Notes under the pieces: generated by a model
The model's input: the letters and a program-made list of their open reading frames with translations, nothing else
Told to the model about the DNA's origin: nothing
Database searches by the model: none
Part shown: one piece after another, positions 1 to 5,775 of the stretch
Layout of the letters: the number at the start of each line of letters is the position of its first letter
Position numbering within the stretch: the stretch's first letter is position 1
Origin: Thermotogae bacterium
GTDB taxonomy: Bacteria; Thermotogota; Thermotogae; UBA12178
NCBI GenBank assembly: GCA_003641795.1
Contig: QNAP01000095.1
Span: forward strand, 1-7,007
Length of the DNA: 7,007 nucleotides
Direction of reading: 5' to 3'
Translations under genes and position numbers: made by a program

Positions 1-1
1 C

Positions 2-517
2 TCTTTTAGAACGCCATCAGGTGTCTTTGCTTTCGGACGTATTGACAGAGCCACGAAAGTCTTAATCGCAAATGCCAAAATACATGGAAAGCGCCTGTTG
101 GATCTTGGATGTGGCTATGGAGTCGTGGGGGTGACTCTGAAGAAGGAGCACCCGTATCTTGAACTCAGCATGAGTGACATCAACAAGCGAGCGGTGGAGT
201 TTGCAAAGATCAACGCCAAAGATAACAATATAGAGGCTGACGTACGTTGGGGTGATCTCTACGAGCCTTGGAAAAACGAGAGGTTCGATATGATCGTTTC
301 CAACCCTCCCATCACCGCTGGCAAGAGAGTGTGGGAACGTTTGATTTGGGGAGCCTTGGATCATTTGAATATAGGAGGCACACTTCAACTCGTTGCCTTT
401 CACAACAAAGGAGGAAAACGGTTGAGAGAGATGATGAAGGCGGCTTTCGGAAACGTGAGAGAACTCTGCAAAGAAGGTGGTATCAGGGTGTACTTATCTG
501 AGAAGGTGGAAAGATGA
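2..517 (+). CDS. Class I SAM-dependent methyltransferase, RsmC/MJ0882-like (5' partial)
   Basis: This is the C-terminal 171 residues of a methyltransferase whose start lies left of the window. The reading frame is open from base 2, and TTG at 98 is an internal Leu, not a start. Seen directly: SAM-binding motif I (LDLGCGYG, bases 98-121), an acidic motif II (SDIN, just after a beta strand), and the NPPI tetrapeptide (bases 302-313) followed by TAGK. An NPP[IF] motif marks methyltransferases acting on exocyclic amino groups of nucleobases, and the small MTS domain with NPPI-x-AGK resembles MJ0882 and the C-terminal half of 16S rRNA G1207 methyltransferase RsmC. A role in rRNA guanine N2 methylation is therefore plausible but inferred. 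Only about 20-30 N-terminal residues should be missing if it is the usual single-domain form of about 195 residues. Its stop overlaps the next gene's start (ATGA), suggesting translational coupling. Confidence 0.88.
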   Translation, partial: SFRTPSGVFAFGRIDRATKVLIANAKIHGKRLLDLGCGYGVVGVTLKKEHPYLELSMSDINKRAVEFAKINAKDNNIEADVRWGDLYEPWKNERFDMIVSNPPITAGKRVWERLIWGALDHLNIGGTLQLVAFHNKGGKRLREMMKAAFGNVRELCKEGGIRVYLSEKVER

Positions 518-1191
518 AGAAATGCGTCATCTTCGATATGGACGGGGTACTGGTGGACAGCGAGAGCGTGTACTTCGAGGCCATCTCTGAGGTCATAGAA
601 TCTTTTGGGCATAAACTTGGGCGGGAGCTCTTCAAGAGGACTATGGGTATCCCCATGGAGAGAGGTGGGGCGAGAGTACTCATCGAAGAACTGGGAATGG
701 ATATCGGTGAGGAAGAACTCTTAAAGAACCTGGATGTGAGCTATGCCAAGCACTTTTCAAGACCCTTGAAACCACGTCCTGGCATTTTGGAACTCATCAG
801 GGAATTGAAATCACATGGCTTCACACTCTGTGTGGCGACCTCTACGCGTCGGGCGATGGCCGAAGATCGACTGCGTTCTTCCAGTCTCCTCGATTACATG
901 GACTATGTGGTCTGTGGAGATGAAATAGAGAGAGGAAAACCCGATCCGGAGATTTTTCTCGAAGCCCTCGCACGTTCAAGTTGTCGGGCTGAGGAAACCG
1001 TGGTGTTCGAAGATTCTCCAAACGGTGTGAGGGCAGCTGTCAACGCGGGTATCGAGGTCTACGGAATACTCCACGATTTCAACGACCCGGAGGAATTATT
1101 GAACCTGGGAGCCATTAAAGTCTTTAGATTACCCGATGATGTGACGCATATCGAACGATTGCTGATGAACATTTCCAAACAGGTGTGCTAA
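514..1191 (+). CDS. HAD-superfamily phosphatase, beta-phosphoglucomutase-like (TM1254-type)
   Basis: The 225-residue protein is full length for HAD subfamily IA with an alpha-helical cap. All four HAD motifs are visible: motif I DMDGV with nucleophile D8 and acid/base D10; motif II with T109-S110 in VATST; motif III Lys K142 in GKPDPEIF; and motif IV E166-D167 in VFEDSPNGV for Mg2+. The cap domain occupies roughly residues 18-80. The sequence closely recalls the Thermotoga maritima protein TM1254 (from memory). The family uses an aspartyl-phosphate intermediate to hydrolyse small phosphorylated metabolites, or to isomerise hexose phosphates in true beta-phosphoglucomutase. Which of these applies cannot be settled here, so 'sugar-phosphate phosphatase or phosphoglucomutase' is the honest limit. 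The start ATG overlaps the upstream stop by 4 bases, and a weak AAGGTGG Shine-Dalgarno lies inside the upstream gene. The protein is probably cytoplasmic, with no signal or membrane segment. Confidence 0.92.
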   Translation: MKKCVIFDMDGVLVDSESVYFEAISEVIESFGHKLGRELFKRTMGIPMERGGARVLIEELGMDIGEEELLKNLDVSYAKHFSRPLKPRPGILELIRELKSHGFTLCVATSTRRAMAEDRLRSSSLLDYMDYVVCGDEIERGKPDPEIFLEALARSSCRAEETVVFEDSPNGVRAAVNAGIEVYGILHDFNDPEELLNLGAIKVFRLPDDVTHIERLLMNISKQVC

Positions 1192-1194
1192 AAT
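1166..1194 (+). promoter_or_regulatory. Candidate sigma70-type promoter for the PiT-family gene
   Basis: A TGAACA -35-like box (1166-1171, four of six consensus bases) is followed by a 17-base spacer and an extended -10, TGC-TAAAAT (1186-1194, five of six in the hexamer). It overlaps the last codons and stop of the HAD gene. Transcription would start near 1201, giving a leader of about 30 bases. It is a visual match only, and the HAD and permease genes could also simply be co-transcribed. Confidence 0.35.
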
Positions 1195-1214
1195 ACCACC
1201 ATCATAGAAAAAAA

Positions 1215-1230
1215 CCTGGAGGTTACCAGG
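1215..1230 (+). promoter_or_regulatory. Small hairpin enclosing the ribosome binding site of the PiT-family gene
   Basis: CCTGG (1215-1219) and CCAGG (1226-1230) form a perfect 5-bp stem with a 6-base loop immediately before the ATG at 1231. The Shine-Dalgarno GGAGGT (1218-1223) lies partly in the 5' stem arm and partly in the loop, 7 bases from the start, so folding could limit ribosome access. The stem is short and would be marginal at high temperature, so function is speculative. The Shine-Dalgarno itself clearly supports the chosen start. Confidence 0.35.
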
Positions 1231-2166
1231 ATGGAAATATTCTTCTATCTTCCCGCAATCTTTATGGGCTGGGCGCTGGGCTCGAATGATGCTGCTAACG
1301 TTTTCGGAACAGCGGTAGCGAATTCGTTGGTCAGGTACAGAACGGCCGTAATCATCTCCTCGATCTTCGTGGTCCTTGGAGCAGTGCTTCAGGGGTACCG
1401 CGGAATTGGAACCATTTCTTCCATCTCTTCACAATCGTTGGTCAGTGCTGCTATTGCCATGTTGGGAGCTGCCATATCTGTGACGATTTTTTCGCGTCTC
1501 GGTATACCTGTTTCAACGTCCCAAGCAGTGGTGGGTTCCATCGTGGGTATAGGACTCATCGATGGATATGTGAATTGGTCAGTCCTTGTCAAAGTGGTGA
1601 TATGCTGGGTTTCTACTCCCATTGGAGCTATGGTTATCGGGTACGTGTCGTACAAGTTATTTTCGGTTTTTTTCAGGAGGATTCCAACGATTCAAGCCCA
1701 AGATCTGACGATAAAAGTCGCTGCGCTCGTCTTCGGAGCTTATGGGAGTTACGCCTTGGGAGCGAACAACGTTGCCAACGTTTCCGGTGTCTTTGGAGCC
1801 TTCATGAATCCGAGGTTGGCTGCACTGATAGGTGGAGCGTCCATCGCATTGGGTATCATCACTTATAGCTACCGCGTTATGATGACTGTGGGAAAAGGTA
1901 TCGTAGAACTTGATCACTTTTCCGCCGTGGTAGCCGTTTTCGCAGAGTCAGTCACCGTGTGGATTTTTGCCTTGATTGGAGTTCCGGTATCGACTTCTCA
2001 GGCCGTCGTTGGAGGTGTGCTGGGCGCAGGACTTGCTAGAAGCACGCCTGTGGTGAACAGAAGGGCCATCTGGCGGATTGTCTTCGGGTGGTTGGGGACT
2101 CCAGCCATAGCTGCCAGTGTTTCCACACCTCTTTACCTTTTGACGAGGGCACTGATTGTCAGGTGA
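1231..2166 (+). CDS. PiT-family inorganic anion permease (phosphate, possibly sulfate)
   Basis: The 311-residue, strongly hydrophobic protein has the inverted-repeat architecture of the PiT family. The first half carries GSNDAANVFG (residues 17-26) and PVSTSQAVVG (93-102); the second half carries GANNVANVSG (177-186) and PVSTSQAVVG again (252-261). Each signature is followed by further transmembrane helices, ten or so in total, with a short cytoplasmic linker around residues 148-160. The family imports phosphate (or sulfate in CysP relatives) with H+ or Na+ across the inner membrane. It is short compared with PiT proteins of 400 or more residues because the long central loop is missing, and the second signature has Asn180 where the classic motif has Asp. 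Both traits also occur in CysP-type sulfate permeases (from memory), so the substrate is uncertain. The start ATG has a GGAGGT site 7 bases upstream. tsaB follows after 18 bases. Confidence 0.9.
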   Translation: MEIFFYLPAIFMGWALGSNDAANVFGTAVANSLVRYRTAVIISSIFVVLGAVLQGYRGIGTISSISSQSLVSAAIAMLGAAISVTIFSRLGIPVSTSQAVVGSIVGIGLIDGYVNWSVLVKVVICWVSTPIGAMVIGYVSYKLFSVFFRRIPTIQAQDLTIKVAALVFGAYGSYALGANNVANVSGVFGAFMNPRLAALIGGASIALGIITYSYRVMMTVGKGIVELDHFSAVVAVFAESVTVWIFALIGVPVSTSQAVVGGVLGAGLARSTPVVNRRAIWRIVFGWLGTPAIAASVSTPLYLLTRALIVR

Positions 2167-2184
2167 AGTGGGGGAACAGACAAG

Positions 2185-2835
2185 ATGAAAGTTCTTGGTT
2201 TTGACACGAGCCTCAAATATTTGACCGTTGCTTTGCGAGGAGATGGTAATTTCTTCGAAACGGTCATGGTCACCGCGATCAAACACGCCGAGAATCTTTT
2301 ACCTGTTGTCGATAGCGCTCTGAATCATCTCAAGATCGGCATCAAAGAGATAGAATTATTAGTTGTAGGAATAGGTCCAGGTTCTTTCACGGGTATCCGC
2401 GTGGGATTGGCCACCGCCAAGGGGTTCATGGTGTCTCTTGGCATACCCGCTGTTGGCATACCAACCACGGAGCTGTTGGCAGCTAACATGCCGAAGAGAA
2501 GCGCTGCGGTGTGCATCCCGGCAAGAAAGGGACACGCCTACCTTGCCGTTTATGACCAAGGTAGATGCGTTCTGGAACCAGAATTCGTAAGACTCGAAAC
2601 TGTGGGGAAGCTCCTACGAGAGGGGAAATTCAACAGCTATCCCCTTGTAGGTGAGGGATGGGAAAAGATCACGAAACGTAACCTTCCATGCTTCTTCAAC
2701 AGACCAAACGGATTCCGCCTCTTAGAACTCGGTGTTGAGAAATTCCGCAATGGTGAGTATGCTAAAGGTCCGAAAGAGCTAACGCCACTCTACGTGGAAA
2801 GACCCATCGCCGAAATCAAATTTGCATCCTCATGA
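2185..2835 (+). CDS. tsaB: tRNA threonylcarbamoyladenosine biosynthesis protein TsaB
   Basis: This 216-residue protein belongs to the ASKHA (actin/Hsp70-like) fold. The N-terminal strand GFDTS (residues 5-9), KHAENLLP (33-40) and the diagnostic GIGPGSFTGIRVGLATAKG segment (62-80) identify TsaB. The C-terminal PLYVERP matches the conserved end of the family. TsaB is the non-catalytic partner that binds TsaD, and with TsaE it transfers threonylcarbamoyl from the TsaC product to A37 of ANN-reading tRNAs, giving t6A. It acts in the cytoplasm and is near-essential in most bacteria. Length fits the family (about 200-230). The ATG start follows a GGGGGA site (2170-2175) by 9 bases, 18 bases after the permease stop, so it is probably co-transcribed with it. 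Neither tsaE nor rimI is adjacent in the visible context. Its last 20 bases overlap the end of the convergent fliE. Confidence 0.96.
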   Translation: MKVLGFDTSLKYLTVALRGDGNFFETVMVTAIKHAENLLPVVDSALNHLKIGIKEIELLVVGIGPGSFTGIRVGLATAKGFMVSLGIPAVGIPTTELLAANMPKRSAAVCIPARKGHAYLAVYDQGRCVLEPEFVRLETVGKLLREGKFNSYPLVGEGWEKITKRNLPCFFNRPNGFRLLELGVEKFRNGEYAKGPKELTPLYVERPIAEIKFASS

Positions 2836-3112
2836 TCTCGCGGTAGGCTTCTATTATCCTGTTTCTGACTTCGGTGGTCAATCTAAGTGTCATGGTGGCC
2901 TCCTCGGCTTTCAATATGACATCGTGCACACTACTGATCTTGCCTGTAACGAAGTCTATGGTCGCTTGCTCTGCTTCCTTCTGCGATTGGTTCACTTCCT
3001 CAATGGCTTTCATGAGGAGATCTTTGAAATCAGTTTGAGGCTTGCGAGATGTTTGCTCTATGCCTGGAACACCACGTTGAATGGGGTTCACACCGTTGAT
3101 CTTATCCACCAA
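2816..3112 (-). CDS. fliE: Flagellar hook-basal body complex protein FliE
   Basis: The 98-residue protein is of normal FliE length. It has a disordered N-terminus, an amphipathic helical region (FKDLLMKAIEEVNQ, residues 29-42), the conserved SVHDVILKAEEA block (61-72) and the family-typical C-terminus EAYREIMRMQI. FliE sits between the FliF MS ring and the proximal rod, is exported by the flagellar type III apparatus and is needed for rod assembly. The start is TTG at 3112, and the next codon is GTG (3109), also a possible start. AGGGAGGGG (3128-3120) inside the end of flgC places GGAGG 9 bases from TTG and 12 from GTG, favouring TTG. It follows flgC by only 3 bases. fliF does not follow, since the gene runs convergently into tsaB with a 20-base overlap and no recognisable terminator. 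Confidence 0.95.
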   Translation of the reverse strand: MVDKINGVNPIQRGVPGIEQTSRKPQTDFKDLLMKAIEEVNQSQKEAEQATIDFVTGKISSVHDVILKAEEATMTLRLTTEVRNRIIEAYREIMRMQI

Positions 3113-3115
3113 CCA

Positions 3116-3535
3116 TCATCCCCTCCCTATTTCCAAAGCTGCACTTACCATATCCTTTGCGGCGTTTATTGTCGATACATTTGCCTCGTATGCCCTCTGC
3201 GCACTGATTAGATCTACCATTTCTTTGAGCACATTGACGTTGGGCATTTGCACGTACCCGTCTTCATTCGCATCGGGATGCGATGGGTCGTAGACAAGTC
3301 TGAAGGGCGAAGGATCTTCCTTTAGGGCTACTACTTTGACACCTCGTGATTCTATTCTATCCTTGGTTCTCACAAGATATTCCGAAAAGACCGGTACTTT
3401 ACGCCTGTAAGGACCACCCGTCTCCGTTCTCGTCGTTTCGGCGTTGGCAATGTTGGTAGCTATCACGTCTATTCTCAGCCGCTGTGCGGTGAGCCCTGTG
3501 GCCCCAATGGACATGATCTTGAACTCCGAAAGCAT
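3116..3535 (-). CDS. flgC: Flagellar basal-body rod protein FlgC
   Basis: This 139-residue protein is full length for FlgC. Seen directly: the N-terminal rod/hook signature GLTAQRLRIDVIATNIANAETT (residues 14-35), the FlgC-specific YDPSHPDANEDGYVQMPNVN block (82-101), and the C-terminal helix with VDLISAQRAYEANV (107-120). The N- and C-terminal helices pair to form the rod coiled coil. FlgC is one of the proximal rod subunits and is exported without a cleaved signal by the flagellar type III system. Its ATG shares one base with the flgB stop (TAATG), and AGAGGAG (3549-3543) lies 7 bases upstream inside flgB, so translation of the two is coupled. Confidence 0.97.
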   Translation of the reverse strand: MLSEFKIMSIGATGLTAQRLRIDVIATNIANAETTRTETGGPYRRKVPVFSEYLVRTKDRIESRGVKVVALKEDPSPFRLVYDPSHPDANEDGYVQMPNVNVLKEMVDLISAQRAYEANVSTINAAKDMVSAALEIGRG

Positions 3536-3921
3536 TATCTCACTCCTCTGAGTACCACATTGTACCGCTCTATGAGACGCGAAGCTAAACTTGTCAAAAC
3601 TCTGTATCTGAGCGCATTAGAAGCCAATTCCGTCATCTCGCGGTCTATATCCACATTGTTTCCATCGTTCCGCATTATCGTGCTCGAATCGGTGATAACC
3701 CTTGGGGAAACGCTGAGACCTCCCACAATGTGCTTGGGATTGGTGCGTTTCAGTTGAAGATGCTTCCCTTTAATTGCTTCCTGCAAAGCGTTCTCGAAGA
3801 TCACATACTTACGTTTGAAATTGGGTGTTTCCACGTTGGCTATGTTATTGGCGATAACTTCTGCTCTTAAAGAAGACACATCTAGGGCAACTTTCAACAA
3901 CTGGTAGTCGAGATCGAACAC
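3535..3921 (-). CDS. flgB: Flagellar basal-body rod protein FlgB
   Basis: This is a rod subunit of about 128 residues. It is identified by IANNIANVETPNFKRK near the N-terminus (a flagellar rod signature with the FlgB form ETPNFKRK) and by NDGNNVDIDREMTELASNALRY near residues 85-106, which is nearly diagnostic of FlgB. FlgB is the most proximal rod protein together with FlgC and FliE. The open frame begins with two consecutive GTG codons (3924 and 3921). The strong Shine-Dalgarno GGAGGTGAT ends at 3925, leaving 4 bases from GGAGG to the first GTG but 7 to the second, so I chose 3921. An ATG overlapping this site is out of frame. The gene starts about 25 bases after cdd, with no obvious promoter between them. 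Confidence 0.95.
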   Translation of the reverse strand: MFDLDYQLLKVALDVSSLRAEVIANNIANVETPNFKRKYVIFENALQEAIKGKHLQLKRTNPKHIVGGLSVSPRVITDSSTIMRNDGNNVDIDREMTELASNALRYRVLTSLASRLIERYNVVLRGVR

Positions 3922-3924
3922 CAC

Positions 3925-3933
3925 ATCACCTCC
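3925..3933 (-). promoter_or_regulatory. Strong Shine-Dalgarno deciding the flgB start
   Basis: Read on the minus strand this is GGAGGTGAT, a nine-base complement to the 3' end of bacterial 16S rRNA. It sits directly before tandem GTG codons. Spacing favours the second GTG (3921) over the first (3924). It is the strongest ribosome binding site in the window, suggesting efficient initiation of the flagellar part of the operon. Confidence 0.75.
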
Positions 3934-3946
3934 GTGTTATCTTTCT

Positions 3947-4357
3947 CTAACCGTTGCTGGAATTCCTTAGATCTTTCGCCGAAAATCCCATAGGTAGAAG
4001 TTCGAGGACCGTCGTTTCGTGGATCTGTCCGGAGGACGAGACCAGCAAAACCTTGAAATCACCAAATTCGGCCATGAACTGTCTACATGCACCACAAGGG
4101 GTTGAAGGTTGCTCGGTCCCTGTGTAAACAACCATGGCTTCGAACTCACGCTCTCCATCTGACACGGCTGCGGAAATGGCCACGCGTTCAGCACAGATGG
4201 TGAGGCCGTAGGACGCGTTTTCGACGTTAGTGCCACGGTAGATCTTTCCCGTCTTGGTCAGTACCGCCGCCCCCACACGGAACTTAGAATAAGGGCTATA
4301 GGAATTCTGTGCGGCATTTTTGGCAGCTTCAACGAGCTCTTCGTAAATTGTCTCCAT
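3947..4357 (-). CDS. cdd: Cytidine deaminase
   Basis: This 136-residue protein matches the small homotetrameric class of cytidine deaminases. The zinc site is complete: C55 and the proton-shuttling E57 in TICAERVAI, and C88 and C91 in PCGACRQ. Upstream, NVENASYG (residues 44-51) is the nucleoside-binding segment, and YSPYSKFRVGAA (20-31) is the typical N-terminal strand-turn. It hydrolyses cytidine and deoxycytidine to uridine and deoxyuridine plus ammonia in pyrimidine salvage, in the cytoplasm. The ATG start is 2 bases after the stop of the CNNM/CorC gene, with an AGAGG-type ribosome site (around 4372-4368) inside that gene's end, so the two are almost certainly co-transcribed. The flagellar rod genes follow. 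No residue needed for catalysis is missing. Confidence 0.97.
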   Translation of the reverse strand: METIYEELVEAAKNAAQNSYSPYSKFRVGAAVLTKTGKIYRGTNVENASYGLTICAERVAISAAVSDGEREFEAMVVYTGTEQPSTPCGACRQFMAEFGDFKVLLVSSSGQIHETTVLELLPMGFSAKDLRNSSNG

Positions 4358-4359
4358 AT

Positions 4360-5682
4360 TTAGCCATCCTCTCTGCTTGTTATCTCCATCCTGACCCTTT
4401 CGATCTTGTTCTTCGTTGCAGCTACGACTTTGAACTTGAACCCATTCACGACGATCTCTTCGCCAACCTTTGGTAAGCGTTCAAACTGCTCCAAAAGATA
4501 GCCCGCCAGTGTCTCAAACTCGGTCTCAGGAAACTCTATATCCAACTCTCTTTCCAGGTCGTTTATGGGTATGGATGCATCCACGATATACACTCCCTCG
4601 CTTACACGTTTCAAAACGGGATTCTCACCGAGTTCGTCGTATTCGTCGAGGATATCACCGGTGAGCTCTTCTATCACGTCTTCCATAGTCACAAGTCCCG
4701 CTGTTCCTCCAAACTCGTCCACCACTATAGCAATGTGCACTCTCTTTTGGATAAACTCTCTGAGCAGATCGTCGAGTTTCATCGTTTCCGGAACGAAGAT
4801 AGGGTCTCTGAGAATTTCCTTCACCTTCCGGGTCTCCAAGGCATTTGCTCCTTCATTTATCACCACGTCAAATACATCTTTGGCGTAGCAGATGCCCACT
4901 ATGTTGTCCACATTTTCATGAAACACCGGGATTCTGGAGTACCCTTCCTCAGATACAAGCTCGATGAACTCTTTCAACGTTTTCTCGTCCTCGATGCATA
5001 CCGTTTCAACTCTCGGCGTCATGATTTCCCTCACAGACGTGTCCTTCATCATGAGGGTTCCCTTGAGCATCTTCCTCTCTTGAGATTCTATGACCCCTGC
5101 TTCATGGCCTATGTCGAACGTTTCGATGATGTATTCTTCGGAAAGAACCGCAAACTCTTCCCCACTCCTACCGCTGAAAATTCGTATGATGATCCGGGAG
5201 ATCCTTAGGAGTGCCCAAATAACGGGTCTGAGAAGAAGCTCCACAATCTTCACCAAGCCAATTGTTCTGTTGAAAAAGGGTTCCGCTTTTTCTCGCGCAT
5301 AGATCTTTGGAGTGATCTCACCAAAGATCACTATGAGTGAGGTCATCAGCACAGTGGTGAGCGCAGCGGTTGCCGTACCGTTTTTTGGGAGCAATCTTGC
5401 AAGCAAGAGAGTGGCCAAAGAGGTGGCTAAGATATTTACAGCGTTGTTAGCTACGAGTATAGCTGTCAATAATCTGTTGGATTGCTGAAGGATAGATTTG
5501 AGCAAGCTTTGCTCACGTTTTTCATCCTTCTTCTCGGAGAGAATTTCTCTCAGTTTGTGGATTCCTACAGAGGTAAGGGCCGTTTCAGACCCGGAAAAGA
5601 TGGCGGAGAGGAGAAGAAGCAAGATCAAAGCTAACCCGTAGACGAGTACCTCGTAGCTACTAACAGGATCACCGCTTTCCAC
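4360..5682 (-). CDS. CNNM/CorC (hemolysin C-like) family membrane protein with CBS pair
   Basis: The 440-residue protein has three family domains in order. The CNNM/DUF21 membrane domain (about 10-175) has hydrophobic segments near 12-29, 71-97, 107-122 and 143-168; it includes SGSETALTS (30-38), the ANN turn (78-80) and GEITPK (121-126). A cytoplasmic CBS pair (about 217-340) begins with MTPR (221-224) and ends with VDEFGGTAGLVTMEDVIEEL (321-340). A C-terminal CorC_HlyC domain lies at about 352-435. Related bacterial CNNM proteins are Mg2+ (or Co2+) transporters, usually exporters, gated by Mg-ATP binding to the CBS module. The old 'hemolysin' label is historical. The start is GTG at 5682, the only one after an in-frame TAG 6 bases upstream. 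GGAGGTGG (5700-5693) lies rather far away, 13 bases from GGAGG to GTG. It is the first gene of the cdd-flgB-flgC-fliE run, with a candidate promoter just upstream. Confidence 0.94.
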   Translation of the reverse strand: MESGDPVSSYEVLVYGLALILLLLLSAIFSGSETALTSVGIHKLREILSEKKDEKREQSLLKSILQQSNRLLTAILVANNAVNILATSLATLLLARLLPKNGTATAALTTVLMTSLIVIFGEITPKIYAREKAEPFFNRTIGLVKIVELLLRPVIWALLRISRIIIRIFSGRSGEEFAVLSEEYIIETFDIGHEAGVIESQERKMLKGTLMMKDTSVREIMTPRVETVCIEDEKTLKEFIELVSEEGYSRIPVFHENVDNIVGICYAKDVFDVVINEGANALETRKVKEILRDPIFVPETMKLDDLLREFIQKRVHIAIVVDEFGGTAGLVTMEDVIEELTGDILDEYDELGENPVLKRVSEGVYIVDASIPINDLERELDIEFPETEFETLAGYLLEQFERLPKVGEEIVVNGFKFKVVAATKNKIERVRMEITSREDG

Positions 5683-5709
5683 CTTCTAAATGCCACCTCC
5701 GTGAACTAT

Positions 5710-5738
5710 AATATAGCACATATTACGGATACACACAA
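5710..5738 (-). promoter_or_regulatory. Candidate sigma70 promoter for the CorC-cdd-flgBC-fliE run
   Basis: On the minus strand a TTGTGT -35-like box (5738-5733, TTG conserved) is followed by a 17-base spacer ending in TGC and the -10 box TATATT (5715-5710, five of six consensus bases, extended TGn form). A start near 5703 would give a leader of only about 20 bases carrying GGAGGTGG. The -10 region is nearly palindromic, and the plus strand reads a perfect TATAAT at 5707-5712, so antisense initiation is conceivable. This is the only good promoter I see for the five minus-strand genes below it. Confidence 0.5.
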
Positions 5739-5744
5739 ACCGTG

Positions 5745-5769
5745 GTTGCGCAATCCGCCACTGCGTAAC
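5745..5769. repeat. Imperfect inverted repeat between hutI and the CorC-gene promoter
   Basis: GTTGCGCA (5745-5752) and TGCGTAAC (5762-5769) are inverted copies with one mismatch, separated by 9 bases. As plus-strand RNA the mismatch becomes a G-U pair, giving an 8-bp stem; as minus-strand RNA (the hutI direction) it is an A-C mismatch and no U-run follows. It is therefore a poor intrinsic terminator for hutI. Placed just upstream of the -35 box, it could equally be a regulator-binding site. Function is unknown. Confidence 0.4.
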
Positions 5770-5775
5770 GATTCA

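Noticed and set aside
1948..2286. 112-codon minus-strand open frame across the permease-tsaB junction
   Set aside because: It is antisense to two confidently identified genes and has no motif.
2822..3211. 129-codon plus-strand open frame running on from tsaB across fliE
   Set aside because: It is opposite clear FliE and FlgC coding sequence. Its translation is Cys/His-rich without motifs, as expected of a reverse-strand shadow.
3925..3990. Possible flagellar sigma28 or sigma70 promoter in front of flgB
   Set aside because: A GATAA-like element is present on the minus strand, but no TAAA or TTGACA-like box lies at the right distance.
4735..5208. 157-codon plus-strand open frame opposite the CorC-type gene
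   Set aside because: It is antisense to the CBS-pair coding region, with no recognisable protein features and no convincing ribosome site.
4360..5682. Annotation of the CorC-type protein as a hemolysin/toxin
   Set aside because: The hemolysin label in this family is historical. The CNNM, CBS and CorC_HlyC domains point to divalent-metal transport.
5745..5769. Intrinsic terminator for hutI
   Set aside because: In the hutI direction the stem has a mismatch and no following U-run, so I list it only as an inverted repeat of unknown role.
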